From Gyrodactylus bullatarudis (Eukaryota > Platyhelminthes > Monogenea > Gyrodactylidea > Gyrodactylidae), in NCBI GenBank assembly GCA_012064415.1, contig SSNU01000012.1, positions 35,600 to 99,599 on the forward strand: DNA of 64,000 nt, in the 5' to 3' direction. Below the pieces are notes generated by a model. That model saw only the letters and a program-made list of their open reading frames with translations. It was not told where the DNA came from and did no database searches. Of this stretch, positions 47,201 to 58,400 are shown in pieces. The position numbers and the translations under genes were made by a program. Position 1 is the stretch's first letter. Each line of letters begins with the position of its first letter.

Positions 47201-49626
47201 TTACAATCGAGTAGTCCACTGCCAAATATTGAACTTGTCATGAATCCAGCTCCGTTGAACTGGAAATTTTCTTGCTTCAATTTTGACTTTGGAATGCGGC
47301 CTGACAGGGCAACAATGTACATGACGTCATCATAAGCCAAGTCAGGACTGTTAATGATATCTTTTACAACTTTTATACATTTTATGATTCATTTTTCAGT
47401 TCTTATATTAGATAATAACAAGGTAAGAATGTTTTAAAAGAATGTACTTTAAAAGAGTTATTCCTATAATAAATCTTAAGGAAGGCTGGTTAAAGAACAA
47501 TTGATACTTTATTCCAGATTCGAATCATATGAAAAATTATCACATTAGGAGTATTGAATTTGGTTTTTAAACCACATTCTCTTTCAATATTGAAAATAAA
47601 TATATAAATAGATAGATAAATGAATAAATACTGTGTGTCATATAGATTATACAGTCTAATTATGAAATTTATTTTGAGTCTATGAGATTGATTTTTTTCT
47701 GTCAAAAACCCTTAGTTAATGACAGCTCAAAAAAGTCATCAAGTGTAAGATATAATAAATACATTGAAGCGATGAAATATAAACGCACTTTTTTTCCAAG
47801 ACCAAAGCAAAGCAAGCAGCCGCTACTGGACAAGCTGCCGAAGTTCCAATAAACGAGGATTCACACAGACCATTCCCTGATGTCGTCGGCTAGAAAAGAA
47901 ACTCATATCTGTAATCGATCCTTATTTCACATAATTAGAGATATCTAAATCATTGTTTTTATTTTACCGGAAGTTATATCATACTCTATTACTTTATGAA
48001 TTTCTTTAGCCATTACGGGCTAGGATACTGAGAAAGGTTTTTGTTGATGCTTGGACACAAAATCATTTACCAAAACTCAACTCATACTTTGTTTGGAATA
48101 TTTTCTGATTTATTTAGCAGAAGATAGAGGATTTATCATTTACTTCCATTCTTAAATAATAAAGTTGAAAAACTGTCTCTCCTGAGCAATTTATTAAATA
48201 TCATTTACATTAATTCTCAAAAATATTCTGTCTCGATTTTTAACCGGATCAACTTAAAGCTTTTCTTCCAGAAAAATGAGAGAAAATATCAAACAAAAAA
48301 TTCTTCCTTTGTTATGTGAAAAATCTATAATTCCTTCAGAGAAAATCTTACTCAAACAGAAAATCCTTTTAGGTTACTAATTATTCATACATGTAAAAGA
48401 AAAAGTTTTAATTACTAACAAGGCCATGGAATTCACCAACTGGGACTGATATTCTGACAGCAGAACAAAACTCTGAGTAGGAGTCGATTCGGCCATCTTC
48501 CTTGATTGATGCAACTGCAATGACATTCGGGTCATTTACAAAGCCATCAGCACCACAGTTGTCACCTGACTGACGTCCATTACCCGCGGCAAAAATGTAC
48601 AGTGAACCCTTCCCATTTCGTCCCTCAAATAAGTTAGTTGAATGACTCACTTTTATTGTACCATGCTCAAAACCTGACTTGAGTAATCTTCCAGCAGGTT
48701 GAAAGTAATTTCCAGAATCACTTGGACCCCAAGAGGCCGTATAAATATCAGTAATGTTTAGGGCGTAGTTGACACTTCGACCTTCGAGTGCATCATTGAT
48801 TATTCCGTCAAGCATCCGAATTCCAGCGACTTTGGCATTGTAAGCTATCCCATGGGCACAATAGGTATTATTTGCTATACCGGCAACAAGACCAGCACAC
48901 ATAGTTCCATGCCTAGGGTAAATTTATCAAATCATAGAACATACAATTGATCTGGTGGCATTATTTTAAGGGGACCTCTTGCACTCCAGCCAAATTTTTC
49001 AGGCTCATTCAAGTTTATAGAGGCATCAAAGTTGATATTTTCTTTCAGATCTTGATGGTAAACATCGAGACCATCGTCCATTATAGTGACTGTAATATTC
49101 CTGCCAGTTACGCCCGCTATCCAAGCTGGATAAACATTTAGATCAACTGGCTCATCCTCAAAGTCAAGCTGAAAAAGAAAATATTAACATGCAAAATCAT
49201 ATTTACATATTGCCAAATGTGACTGGCTTCTTTGTCGTTGAAATAAATTTCCTTCTCAAGACATTTTGCCCTTTTCGAGACTGAGGAGTTGACTTCCTTA
49301 GATTTGAATAGAAGCCTCTTCTTGACATTGTGATTGGGGAGTTTTTCAAAGTTGTGATTTTCCGCGATTTGCTGAATCTGGTCGGAAATATCTGTCTTGT
49401 TTGGATTAATGTGTCGTAAATGAACAATATTCGGACTATGAAGGAACTAAAACTGGGATAAGTCTGAGATGAAGCTCACTCTCCCCATGATCTGTGTTTC
49501 ATTGAGATATGGAAATTTCTCTATAACATGGTCTTCATGTTCTGTTTCTATGATGAAGTCAAAGGCATCAGTTTTTGATTTTAGGAAAAAAAGTATCAGT
49601 AATAAGACCAATGCTTTATTAAGCAT
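44253..49626 (-). CDS. Kexin/furin-type proprotein convertase
   Basis: A secretory-pathway subtilisin-like protease that cleaves precursors after basic residues. Eight exons: 49626-49480, 49446-49207, 49168-48945, 48912-48420, 47889-47789, 47347-47030, 45167-44849 and 44513-44253. All keep frame: 700 residues. A signal peptide (about 1-20) and prodomain come first, with a candidate autocleavage site at SVSKR. The catalytic Asp is D160 (TIMDDGLD), His H205 (LHGTMCAG), oxyanion Asn N315 (FAAGNG) and Ser S385 (IGTSAACPVAAA). The P domain contains LNFTLISPSGTESQLL, FYGENSEGTWILKV and LKLILNGTP. No transmembrane segment follows, so it should be soluble. It is divergent from furin around the prodomain boundary; which convertase (PC1, PC2, furin) is not clear. 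Introns 1-3 are 33, 38 and 32 nt; later introns carry repeats. Confidence 0.9.
45206..45286. repeat. Perfect 32-bp palindrome (hairpin) in a convertase intron
   Basis: The arms 45206-45237 and 45255-45286 are perfect inverted copies (CTAGAAATATTTCGTTCTAG, then GTGCTTATGTAA), with a 17-nt loop. Part of the arm (ATTTCGTTCTAGGT) also occurs at about 3855. A TCTAAC plus oligo-A tail follows at 45381-45400. Probably a small transposable element or its end. Confidence 0.7.
46407..46764 (+). mobile_element. Unclassified element with 8-bp TSD inside a convertase intron
   Basis: A 342-bp insertion (46415-46756) is flanked by GAATCTAT on both sides (46407-46414 and 46757-46764). It splits a TTGATATGAAG-family foldback copy whose sequence resumes after the insertion. 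Internally its left part (GACTATAACG-TT-TTCGG-TTGCTACCTG) is repeated in inverse at 46640-46712. Related copies lie at 3.7, 31.9 and 58.6 kb. No coding frame, so non-autonomous. Confidence 0.7.
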
Positions 49627-50474
49627 TATTTATTAAACTAATTTTGAAAAAAATCCATTTGATTCAAATTAACAAAAGAATTTATGTTTATCGAACTATT
49701 TTTGTTTAAATCTCATGTAATTATGAGTATACTTGCGAGTAGATACACAAATTTCAAAAAAAATAGAGAATCATTGCATTTGGTGTAGCTGAAACTTAGA
49801 GAATTCCAAGCACTCTTATGCTTCTGATTCAAGCCAAGTTTTAACATTATTTTCTATTTATTAAAACCAAATATTTGTTCACGTATCAAACAAAAATTCA
49901 CGTAATTATGAGTAAATAGTTGCCTAGTAGCCATTCAGAGAATAAACAACAGAAATATTAAAAGTTGTTAAACATTTCGATTTATCTCGTATCAGAGAAC
50001 TTGACTATGTATAAATGAATTTTTCGAATTTTTCTTTGCTCCAGCACTAACTCTAAAGAGGTTATTAAAATGTTTTGTCTTTAATCCTATCCATATTTTT
50101 ATTTCAAAATAAAATCACTGAGTGAAGAGAATTCATCTTTTTCAAAATATTTATCTATAGCTGGTATACAAATCTGATGAAGACTAGTGAAAAATCTTTA
50201 AAAAACCTGATGAGCTTTCTCGGCAGTTCTTAAAGCCGAAGAAGTAATTCATGAAGATTAACTCATTTCTGTTGCTTTAAAAACTAATCTATTGTTTTAC
50301 AGGGAAAAAAAGAAATCCCTGAAAAGATTGGAAGGGCTTTTCAAGGTCATTGATAAGCCCTAGATTGGCATTTTATATTTTAACAGTGGAAGCTTAATTG
50401 TCACCTGACACACACTGCACATTTAGGAAGACAGAGAAATAAAAGTTTTTATGGAAAGAAAACTTGAGTTTAGC
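49627..50474. other. Noncoding sequence upstream of the convertase
   Basis: AT-rich. It probably holds the convertase promoter, but I recognise no core motif. Confidence 0.35.
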
Positions 50475-50690
50475 TACATTTCTCATCAGTAGTATTTCTT
50501 TGACAATGATAAAAAGTTAAAAGATGCATGAAAATAATAATTTAAAATTTTTGAAGAAGTTAAAGAAGATAAGGAATAAATGTAAGCTGGAAAACACCAA
50601 ATTTTGGTGACCAATAAATAGCAAGAGTAGATAGAAAAGTGAAAAAGCTTACATAGGCCAAGGTAGTTGAAGGTTAAAGGAATAATTATC
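50475..50690 (-). mobile_element. Penelope-like element 3' end fragment
   Basis: On the minus strand, the last codons NLQLPWPM and a stop (50651-50653) are followed by a 3' UTR collinear with that at 29816-30000: TTTTTCACTTTTCT, TGCTATTTATT, TTTGGTGTTTT-CAGCTTACAT, and AATACTACTGATGA. It is thus a 5'-truncated relative of the 28.9-kb element. Confidence 0.75.
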
Positions 50691-51176
50691 TTGAACATAT
50701 CAGTCTGGTTAAAATTAATTTATGATGAATTTCTCCTTCACTCAAACGTTTGAAGTTCAAACTTTGAACTGACATCACTTGAGTTTATGTAAGAAATAGA
50801 AAAATTCGAAATTAAAGCCTTACGCTTCTCCTGTCTAAGATGCCTAGCTATCGCTGATAGGTTTTTGGTGGAGAGAAGCTTACTTCAAAAACCTCTCTGA
50901 ACTATTTTTTATTTTTGATTAGAAATATTCGTATAGCTTCGTATACGTCCGGAAAACTCGTAAAAGTATTCATCATTATAAGGAGTAAATATTTATTGAA
51001 AAATACGTATTTCACCAGGTTTCTTCAGTTTCAATTCCGGGGTTAAGTCATTAAATTTTTTAGTTAATAATAAATTTCATTGAATTATAAACAGAATGAA
51101 TATTTGTACTCCAACTGATGAAAACTGAAATCTTTTTTCTCTCTCATTTAAGATCTTCTCTATTCTATATTGATAA

Positions 51177-51461
51177 NNNNNNNNNNNNNNNNNNNNNNNN
51201 NNNNNNNNNNNNNNNNNNNNNNNNNNNNNNNNNNNNNNNNNNNNNNNNNNNNNNNNNNNNNNNNNNNNNNNNNNNNNNNNNNNNNNNNNNNNNNNNNNNN
51301 NNNNNNNNNNNNNNNNNNNNNNNNNNNNNNNNNNNNNNNNNNNNNNNNNNNNNNNNNNNNNNNNNNNNNNNNNNNNNNNNNNNNNNNNNNNNNNNNNNNN
51401 NNNNNNNNNNNNNNNNNNNNNNNNNNNNNNNNNNNNNNNNNNNNNNNNNNNNNNNNNNNNN
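51177..51461. other. Assembly gap (285 N)
   Basis: A run of N between the left inverted arm and the coding part of the Penelope-like element. Open frames through it are artefacts. Confidence 0.99.
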
Positions 51462-51866
51462 AACTTAATCAATGAACATTATGATGACATACAATTGAAG
51501 GTTGTATTTAAAACTACAAGGTTATTCAAATTTCACCTTAAAGACAAACTAGAAAAAACTGAACAATCCAACCTTATTTACAGTTTTGAAGCATCATGTG
51601 GAGCCAAATATGTTGGAAGAACTCAAAGAAAATTGAAATATAGAATCAATGAGCACCTAAACAGGAACAGCTCATCAATAAAGAAACATCTTAATATATG
51701 TGGTTGTTTTGCAAATGAAAATAATTTCAAAATTATCTACAAAAACCCAGAGGATGACTCAATAGACCTCAAAATTAGAGAAAAAATTTTCATAATGGAA
51801 GAGGATCCTAATTTGTGTAAACAGAAAAATCATATACACACATTACAACTTCCATGGCCCAATTAA
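51462..51866 (+). CDS. GIY-YIG endonuclease domain of a Penelope-like element (partial)
   Basis: The frame is open from the gap edge (NLINEHYDDIQLKVVFKTTR) to the stop, about 134 residues. It joins the end of the linker to a GIY-YIG nuclease: LIYSFEASCGAKYVGRTQRK with the Tyr and YVG motif, the catalytic Arg in KLKYR, Glu in NEHL, and Asn-bearing LNRNSSSIKKHL. The end HTLQLPWPN matches NLQLPWPM in the 29.8-kb copy. The nuclease nicks target DNA for retrotransposition. The RT part must lie in or before the gap, or is missing. The remaining frame is intact, unlike the other copies here. Confidence 0.85.
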   Translation, partial: NLINEHYDDIQLKVVFKTTRLFKFHLKDKLEKTEQSNLIYSFEASCGAKYVGRTQRKLKYRINEHLNRNSSSIKKHLNICGCFANENNFKIIYKNPEDDSIDLKIREKIFIMEEDPNLCKQKNHIHTLQLPWPN

Positions 51867-52094
51867 TCTCACATTAATATAATTTATCAATATAGAATAG
51901 ATAAGATCTTAAATGAGAGAGAAAAAAGATTTCAGTTTTCATCAGTTGGAGTACAAATATTCATTCTGTTTATAATTCAATGAAATTTATTATTAACTAA
52001 AAAATTTAATGACTTAACCCAGGAATTGAAAACTGAAGAAACCTGGTGAAATACGTATTTTTCAATAAATATTTACTCCTTATAATGATGAATA

Positions 52095-52481
52095 TTTTTT
52101 ATTTTTTCCGTTTGGCGATATATTAATTTAAAATTCATTCTTATTGTAAATTACACTTTTGAGTTGCTAATTTCTTTCACAGCTTCAGTCTATAGCCACA
52201 AAAATACACTATAATATTTTTTAAGCACTTAAATAACTAAATTTCTTATCTGATTAACGATTATGAGACAGAAGATCATCTCCCTATTCGCTGTTAGATT
52301 TTACCATGTTAAATTATAATTAAAAGTTAAAATTTATAACCCCAAACTCTGACCAAGTCGTTGGATGTCAAAACCATTTCTTAATTTTGAGTAGGAGCTA
52401 ATTCTTAGCTTTCTATTTTTTTGGAAATCAACAAAAAAGATGAAAATAATTTTTAATATTCATAAATAAATGTATTTTAAT
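52095..52481. other. Noncoding sequence after the RhoGEF stop
   Basis: AT-rich; probably includes the 3' UTR of the PLEKHG5-like gene on the minus strand. Confidence 0.4.
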
Positions 52482-55400
52482 TTACAAATCTGAATTAAAA
52501 CTGCTCAAATGAAAGAATGATTTTGATATCTGAGGTCGATTGTCTTCGGTATCTGATTTTGTCATGGATATATTCGGCTGATGTTTTTGTTCGTGTAGAT
52601 CAATTTCACTTGTATGTACTTTGAGTGAGACAAAATTGGTCTTATTATCGGAAGCACTTCGATTTCTCTGACGATCTGTTAGCAATGATGTATTCTTGTC
52701 AAGACTCCTTCGTTTCAAATCAAGTTGACTGAAGCTGATACTCTTATCACATGATTCACTTTCCATATCGATTGTATTATCAGTTGTATTGTCATCTGAA
52801 ATGATCTCTAAGAATTCAATGTTATCTTCTGGAATGTCCAAGTCTGTTACTCTAGTTTGACGTGAATAAATTACTGTGTAAGGTTCCATAATTTGTTGAT
52901 ATTGATACTGGAACAAAATAAGAGAGAAAGAGAATTATTATGACGATTACTATGTGAAATTCAGAGTATAAATACTTGATGTAAAGAATGATAAGTCAAA
53001 TAAGCTCAAAACAATACAATCAACAAGATATGGGATGTTATGACCCTTGCAGCTGGACAGGAAACAAGTAAATACCTAGATAGTTAAAACTTTTCAGCTC
53101 TTACGGCCCATATGGAAACTATGGAAGCTATGCATTTGATCCATGTGGCGTGGTTCAAGGACCCATGGCTGGATTGAGTAATCCTGGCTGTTTCTGTGTC
53201 TCCTCCTGTCCCCCAAGACTATGGAATTGTGGTCGATGGTGGTAAACACGATAACTCCCAACATTAATTTCTCAAATTTTTACATGAATAAAAGCTTCAT
53301 ATTAAATCTTTAGTTAAGAACTGGCTGATTTAAAAAATTTCTTCTTTCATCAGATTAAAAATTCAAGATTTAGACATGTATGAAATGGGAGATTATGATC
53401 TATAGAAACTCATCCATCCTACAATGTGAAGTGAAGTCAAGGTAAGCAGTACTTTAAGATCAAGGAGGAGAGGAATTTGTTGGAGTGAGTGTGTAGCTAG
53501 GCAATGCCCATGTTTAGCTAGTTTAGTTTATTTATATATATGAAATTGTCTATATTCCAAAACATTCTGTATATATTTGACTTGTGATATTTAATTAAAA
53601 TTGAGATGAAAAATAATTCTGCAACGTATTAATAATCTATCAGTTTCAATTATGCTTAAAGTTATTACAGCAGTTGTGGTAGGAAGAGGGGAATATATTC
53701 TTTTCCCAAAAATATCAGCAGGAAATCAAGAGATCCTTACTGCTTTTTTGATAATATTTTTGAGCTTTACTGTTGATGTTCTCAGCCTATTGAACTCTTT
53801 CCTACGAAAAAATGTCAAACCAATAAAAATGACGTAAATATAGTAGTCTGATTGGTTCAAGAGATCTCAATCGATCGTAGTAATCAGGAGAATTTCCTGT
53901 TATTGCATAATTCGATCAATTTCTACTGTGTAATCATGATCTAAATTTCGTCTTACTTTGGTCTTTTCAATGAGATGAACCACCTCCTCGTAGTTGTCAC
54001 ACTGCATTATGAATGAGCTGACAAGAACGTTGAAATCTCCAATCACGAGACAAGAAAACGAATCTTAATTAAAAGAATAAATCAAATAAGGAGTGTTTGT
54101 AGAGATTAAGGAAAACCTCTTCTTCTTACTTTGGATCTCGTTCAAGGTTTTTGCAACTATTTTGTCAATGCGCACCGGGGGCTTTACTAATTTATATCTT
54201 TCTTGCTGGTTTTTCCTTACAATCTTTGTTATCAACAACATGTCTGTTAGCAAAAATACTTGGATGTCATGCCACTATATGAAAATTGTAACGTTATTTA
54301 ATTTAATTTCATAAAATTTTTCTTGAGCGAATATCTTGATGATAGAAAATTCCATATTTTGTTATTAAACATGAATTTCCTGTGTAAGTATTCTATTGTT
54401 AATTGCTCATTGACGCCAAATAAACGAAACAAATACATTGCCTATTTATTTTATGGCGCCAGTGAGTCAGGTTTATATAATCTGAATCTTGTTTTATCTT
54501 GATCAAAATAAAGTGATGATAACTAACTTTATTCTGATTCTCTTTCATTTTTATCTGTCCTTCATAGATGATTCTCCGAGGAATCGATTCCAAGTGACGT
54601 CTTTTAGATTGAAAAAGGGAAAAGTTTTTATCTGAATCTGTTGATTCCTCGAATTGGAATGGAGAACGCTTGAAGGATTTGGTTTTGGCACCAGGTCCAT
54701 TGGTAAAAAGATAGTTTAGCCTGAATGAGGCCACTTGAGATGGAGCTGACATAGAATTTGATAAATTATGTCCTAATAATTCACTTTGGTTATTGTTATC
54801 TTCCTCTGTTAAGACATCAACTAAAGTTGGCAGTTTTGTGTAGAACTCTTCATAAGTACCTTTGATGTGTTTTTGCTTAAAGTCATTTTTATAGCCTTCA
54901 ACGACAACTTGAGGAAGTTTGATTTCATCAGTAATTGAAAATCTAAAATTGATCATCTTCCATTAGTTCACTTGAGATGTATACTAAAAAATTCATGTTA
55001 GACTTCTATAAGCAAAATAAACTCACCTAGTGTACTCATCAACAATAGATGAAAGTTCATCTTGAATAGGTTCTGCTGTCTCATAGCCATCCAGTTTGCC
55101 AGCAAGTACGAATAGCTCATCTTTCCACTCGGCATTTTGCATACAATCATTTATTTCATTCACAAACGATGATATTGAAGATATCTTGGTAAGAAAATAA
55201 AGAAATAATAAGTTGGAATCATCAATCAAAAATAGAAAATCTGCTAGAGGCCAAGAGAATCATGTCTACTAGGTAGACCTTTAAGTAGAAGAAATATCAG
55301 GTTGACAAGTAATATGGTTAGTCTATAGTGATAAGAAAATTTTGGCCTTGACATATTCAAAACTGTCTTGAATAATCTGAACAAAAACTATATTCTTTTC

Positions 55401-58400
55401 TCTTGGTTTTTCATAAGAAAATAAGAAGAGACTGTAGATATTTACCATATTGGAAAGATCCTCAGATTGTTCAACATCGGAGCAATGCTTTTGGATATTT
55501 TCAAGAATTAGACGATACTTTGTAAGACGCTGGAATGGTTTCGCCATTTGGTTCCAGAGCTGTTCACGATTATTAATGTAATGGTTATCACACCACTGAA
55601 AAAAAAAATTTTTTTTCAAAAACATAAAAAAATCTAGCTGTAATATATTATTCAAAGATATCATCGTTGACAAAAAAAATTAATCCTTGCATTCAAAATG
55701 TATGAATGCAAATTATTCTTTAAAGATAAAATTTAAATGATCTGATAAATGCAGAGAATATTCTAGATTCTCTGGTTTACTTTTCTCTTTGTCTATCAAA
55801 TAAGAATTGAGCTTTGGGCAATATCCCTTATGTATATTGCCTGAGAAAATATGATGTATCTAGTAGAGGTGGGGAAATTAGTGAGTAGGGAAGAGACATT
55901 CAATGCAATAACCTGGGAAATTATTTCCTTGGCAAGCATCAAAATCCCTGATCTATAAGAATGAATAAATAACATTCTCTTATTTAGAAAAAAAATTGAT
56001 TGATTAACAGGATGACTCCGTGAGTTGAATATTATTTGACCCTCTCGTGGAATCGAAACTTGCTTGTCTGACGTCTTGGCGTGAGAAGAAAGTTTCCATC
56101 AGGTAGATGTAGTAGGTTAAATGTCTAAAAAATCTCTACATTGTAAATATCATCTATTATTCTCAAAAAAAAGTTTCTAGAAAAGATTTTTTTGTTTACC
56201 TTTGTCTTCAAAAATCACAAAATAGTTTCATGGCAAAACTCACGTTCAGGTATCTACTGAATAAAGAGTTTTCTCGTTCCATTCGTTGGGTGTAAGATCG
56301 ACATTCATTCATCTCCATGCAAAACTTCTTGTAGGGCTGGAGTATGTCTGCAATCTGTGGGTAAAAATACGAAAAACTCCGAATTAATTCCATTCGAACC
56401 CTTTAGGAGAAGAGAGATAGAATAAATAACTTGAGGCCCTATACGTCCTTTGATTTCAAAAAAGCAAAGTTATAGAAGAATAGCTATGGCCAATATAAAC
56501 TCATGTCTGTGTATGGGAGAAATGAGTTCGTAAAAATCTGATGCTTCAAAATACTAAACTTGCTGTTACAGAGAAATAAAAGGTAACACATATCTTACCA
56601 GGTTATTAGATCAAAACGATGCATCAATCAGAGAATGAGAAATGTCATAAAATAATAATACAATTTCCAATTTTGATTAGGTAAGGATCATATTCAGATA
56701 TTAATAGCACTTCTTGTGTGACTCTCTAAATATTTAATTCACAAGCAAACTATCAAGTGTATATGTTGTTGTTAACACCTACAGCAGTGATGAATATATA
56801 TATTACATAGATATTCTCAAAATATTCCCTTCCTAACTTGAATGAATGTATGATCTATTTGATTCCTTATCATTCAACCCACTCCCCCTTCTCACTGCTG
56901 CCTTGAGCACTGCTTAAGCGGAGATTTCACTCTAAATGTATGAATTATTGAATAGCCCAACTATACTTCGATAATTACAAAAAAGGTTCTATGCTGAGTA
57001 TGTAAAAGGAAAAATTAAGATTTCAATAGTAATGCGCAAATCTTACTTTAGAAAAGGCTGTCTTTAAGGGCTTAAAATTGAGAATCTCTCCATTACTTTT
57101 GGCATCCATGTAGACAACACTAAAATAGTTAATCCACAAGAGTAGATTAGCTACATAGACTTGTTCCAAGTTGCTGAATATCTTTGATGATGAGATATCT
57201 TTGAAAAATTCCCTTTGGACCTCAAAGAAAACTGTCAAATATACCTAGAAAATAATAGAAAATTTGGAAATAATCTACAAACCTTGTGATTTATTAAATG
57301 TAATTTAATTTAAAGTGAATAAATAGAAACATCTATCGGCTAGTAAATTGGATAAAGTTGAGTAGAATTATTGGAAATCAGGTGAAAATTTGCTCTACAA
57401 CAGTTTATCCCAACATATCTTCTAATATTTCTGATATGGGATGGGTAAATATTCAAATTTTGAACCTTTTCTTTTAAATTTAATTCAAACAAAAGATTTT
57501 TAATGAGAAAAATGAAAAACTCGAAATTTTAGAAATCAAGGGAACAATTTATTAACAGATTACAATATGTAATAAATGAATTCTTTAGGACAACAATTTT
57601 TCTCTATAAAAGATCAGCATGGCTTTCATAAAATTCAATCATAATTTGCCAAATGGGAAAATAATCCTTCTGCACATTTTCATCGAGAATATTAATTTTT
57701 TTAAATCTTGAAATTTCTGGAAGACAGACAAGAAATTTCCATGAAATAATTCATTATTTCTGGATAAACATTTCTAGTATATTTCAGAAATATAACTTTT
57801 AAAAGTTTAATGTAAATGAGAAAAATCGCAAAACCTCTTCAAATTTTCAAAAATTTTTTTTCTTAAATCAGTGAAAATCTATCTTTTGAATTGATTACCA
57901 AAAGGACTTTAAAAATCTATGATACCTTGAAGAAAAAATGAAATTTTTTATATAGAGAATAGCTGTAGCATCAATTTTGTAAACCTACATCGATAATAGA
58001 CGCCAACTGGCTTATGTAACTAGATTCAGTCACAAGAAGTTCCCAAATGGCCAACTGTTGTTTTTTCTTCTTCATAGGGAGGTCCTGAAGGGAAATATAA
58101 AAGTTGAAAGATAACTGAGCAATTTATCGGTTCTTACTTCAGAATCTTTAAATATCGACTCGTACGTGGCATTCTGTGGTATAAATGAAATAGGACAGTT
58201 AGTTTTCACGAATGGAGCTATCCGGTCTGCTGTTAGTCTCCTCCCAGATGACAGTAAGTGATCTTTGTCTGGATCTTCCTGGTTCTCTAGGGAACATCTT
58301 TTGAACATGTCGATAACAGGAATTTCTGAGTATTTCCTCTGAAATAAATTCGATCCACGATGTATAACTGGACGAGCATTGATCATGTTATTGAGGATAA

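Larger units (their letters stand above)
50967..52094 (+). mobile_element. Penelope-like element flanked by inverted 210-bp arms
   Basis: Left arm 50967-51176 and right arm 51884-52094 are inverted copies with a few substitutions and one single-base indel. The right arm is the sequence directly downstream of the GIY-YIG coding end, so the left arm is an inverted copy of the element's own 3' end. Penelope-like elements are known for such terminal repeats in tandem or inverted arrangement. The 285-N gap (51177-51461) hides the join. Confidence 0.8.

Noticed and set aside
51077..51475. Three open frames through the second gap
   Set aside because: Same artefact: N runs read as open codons.
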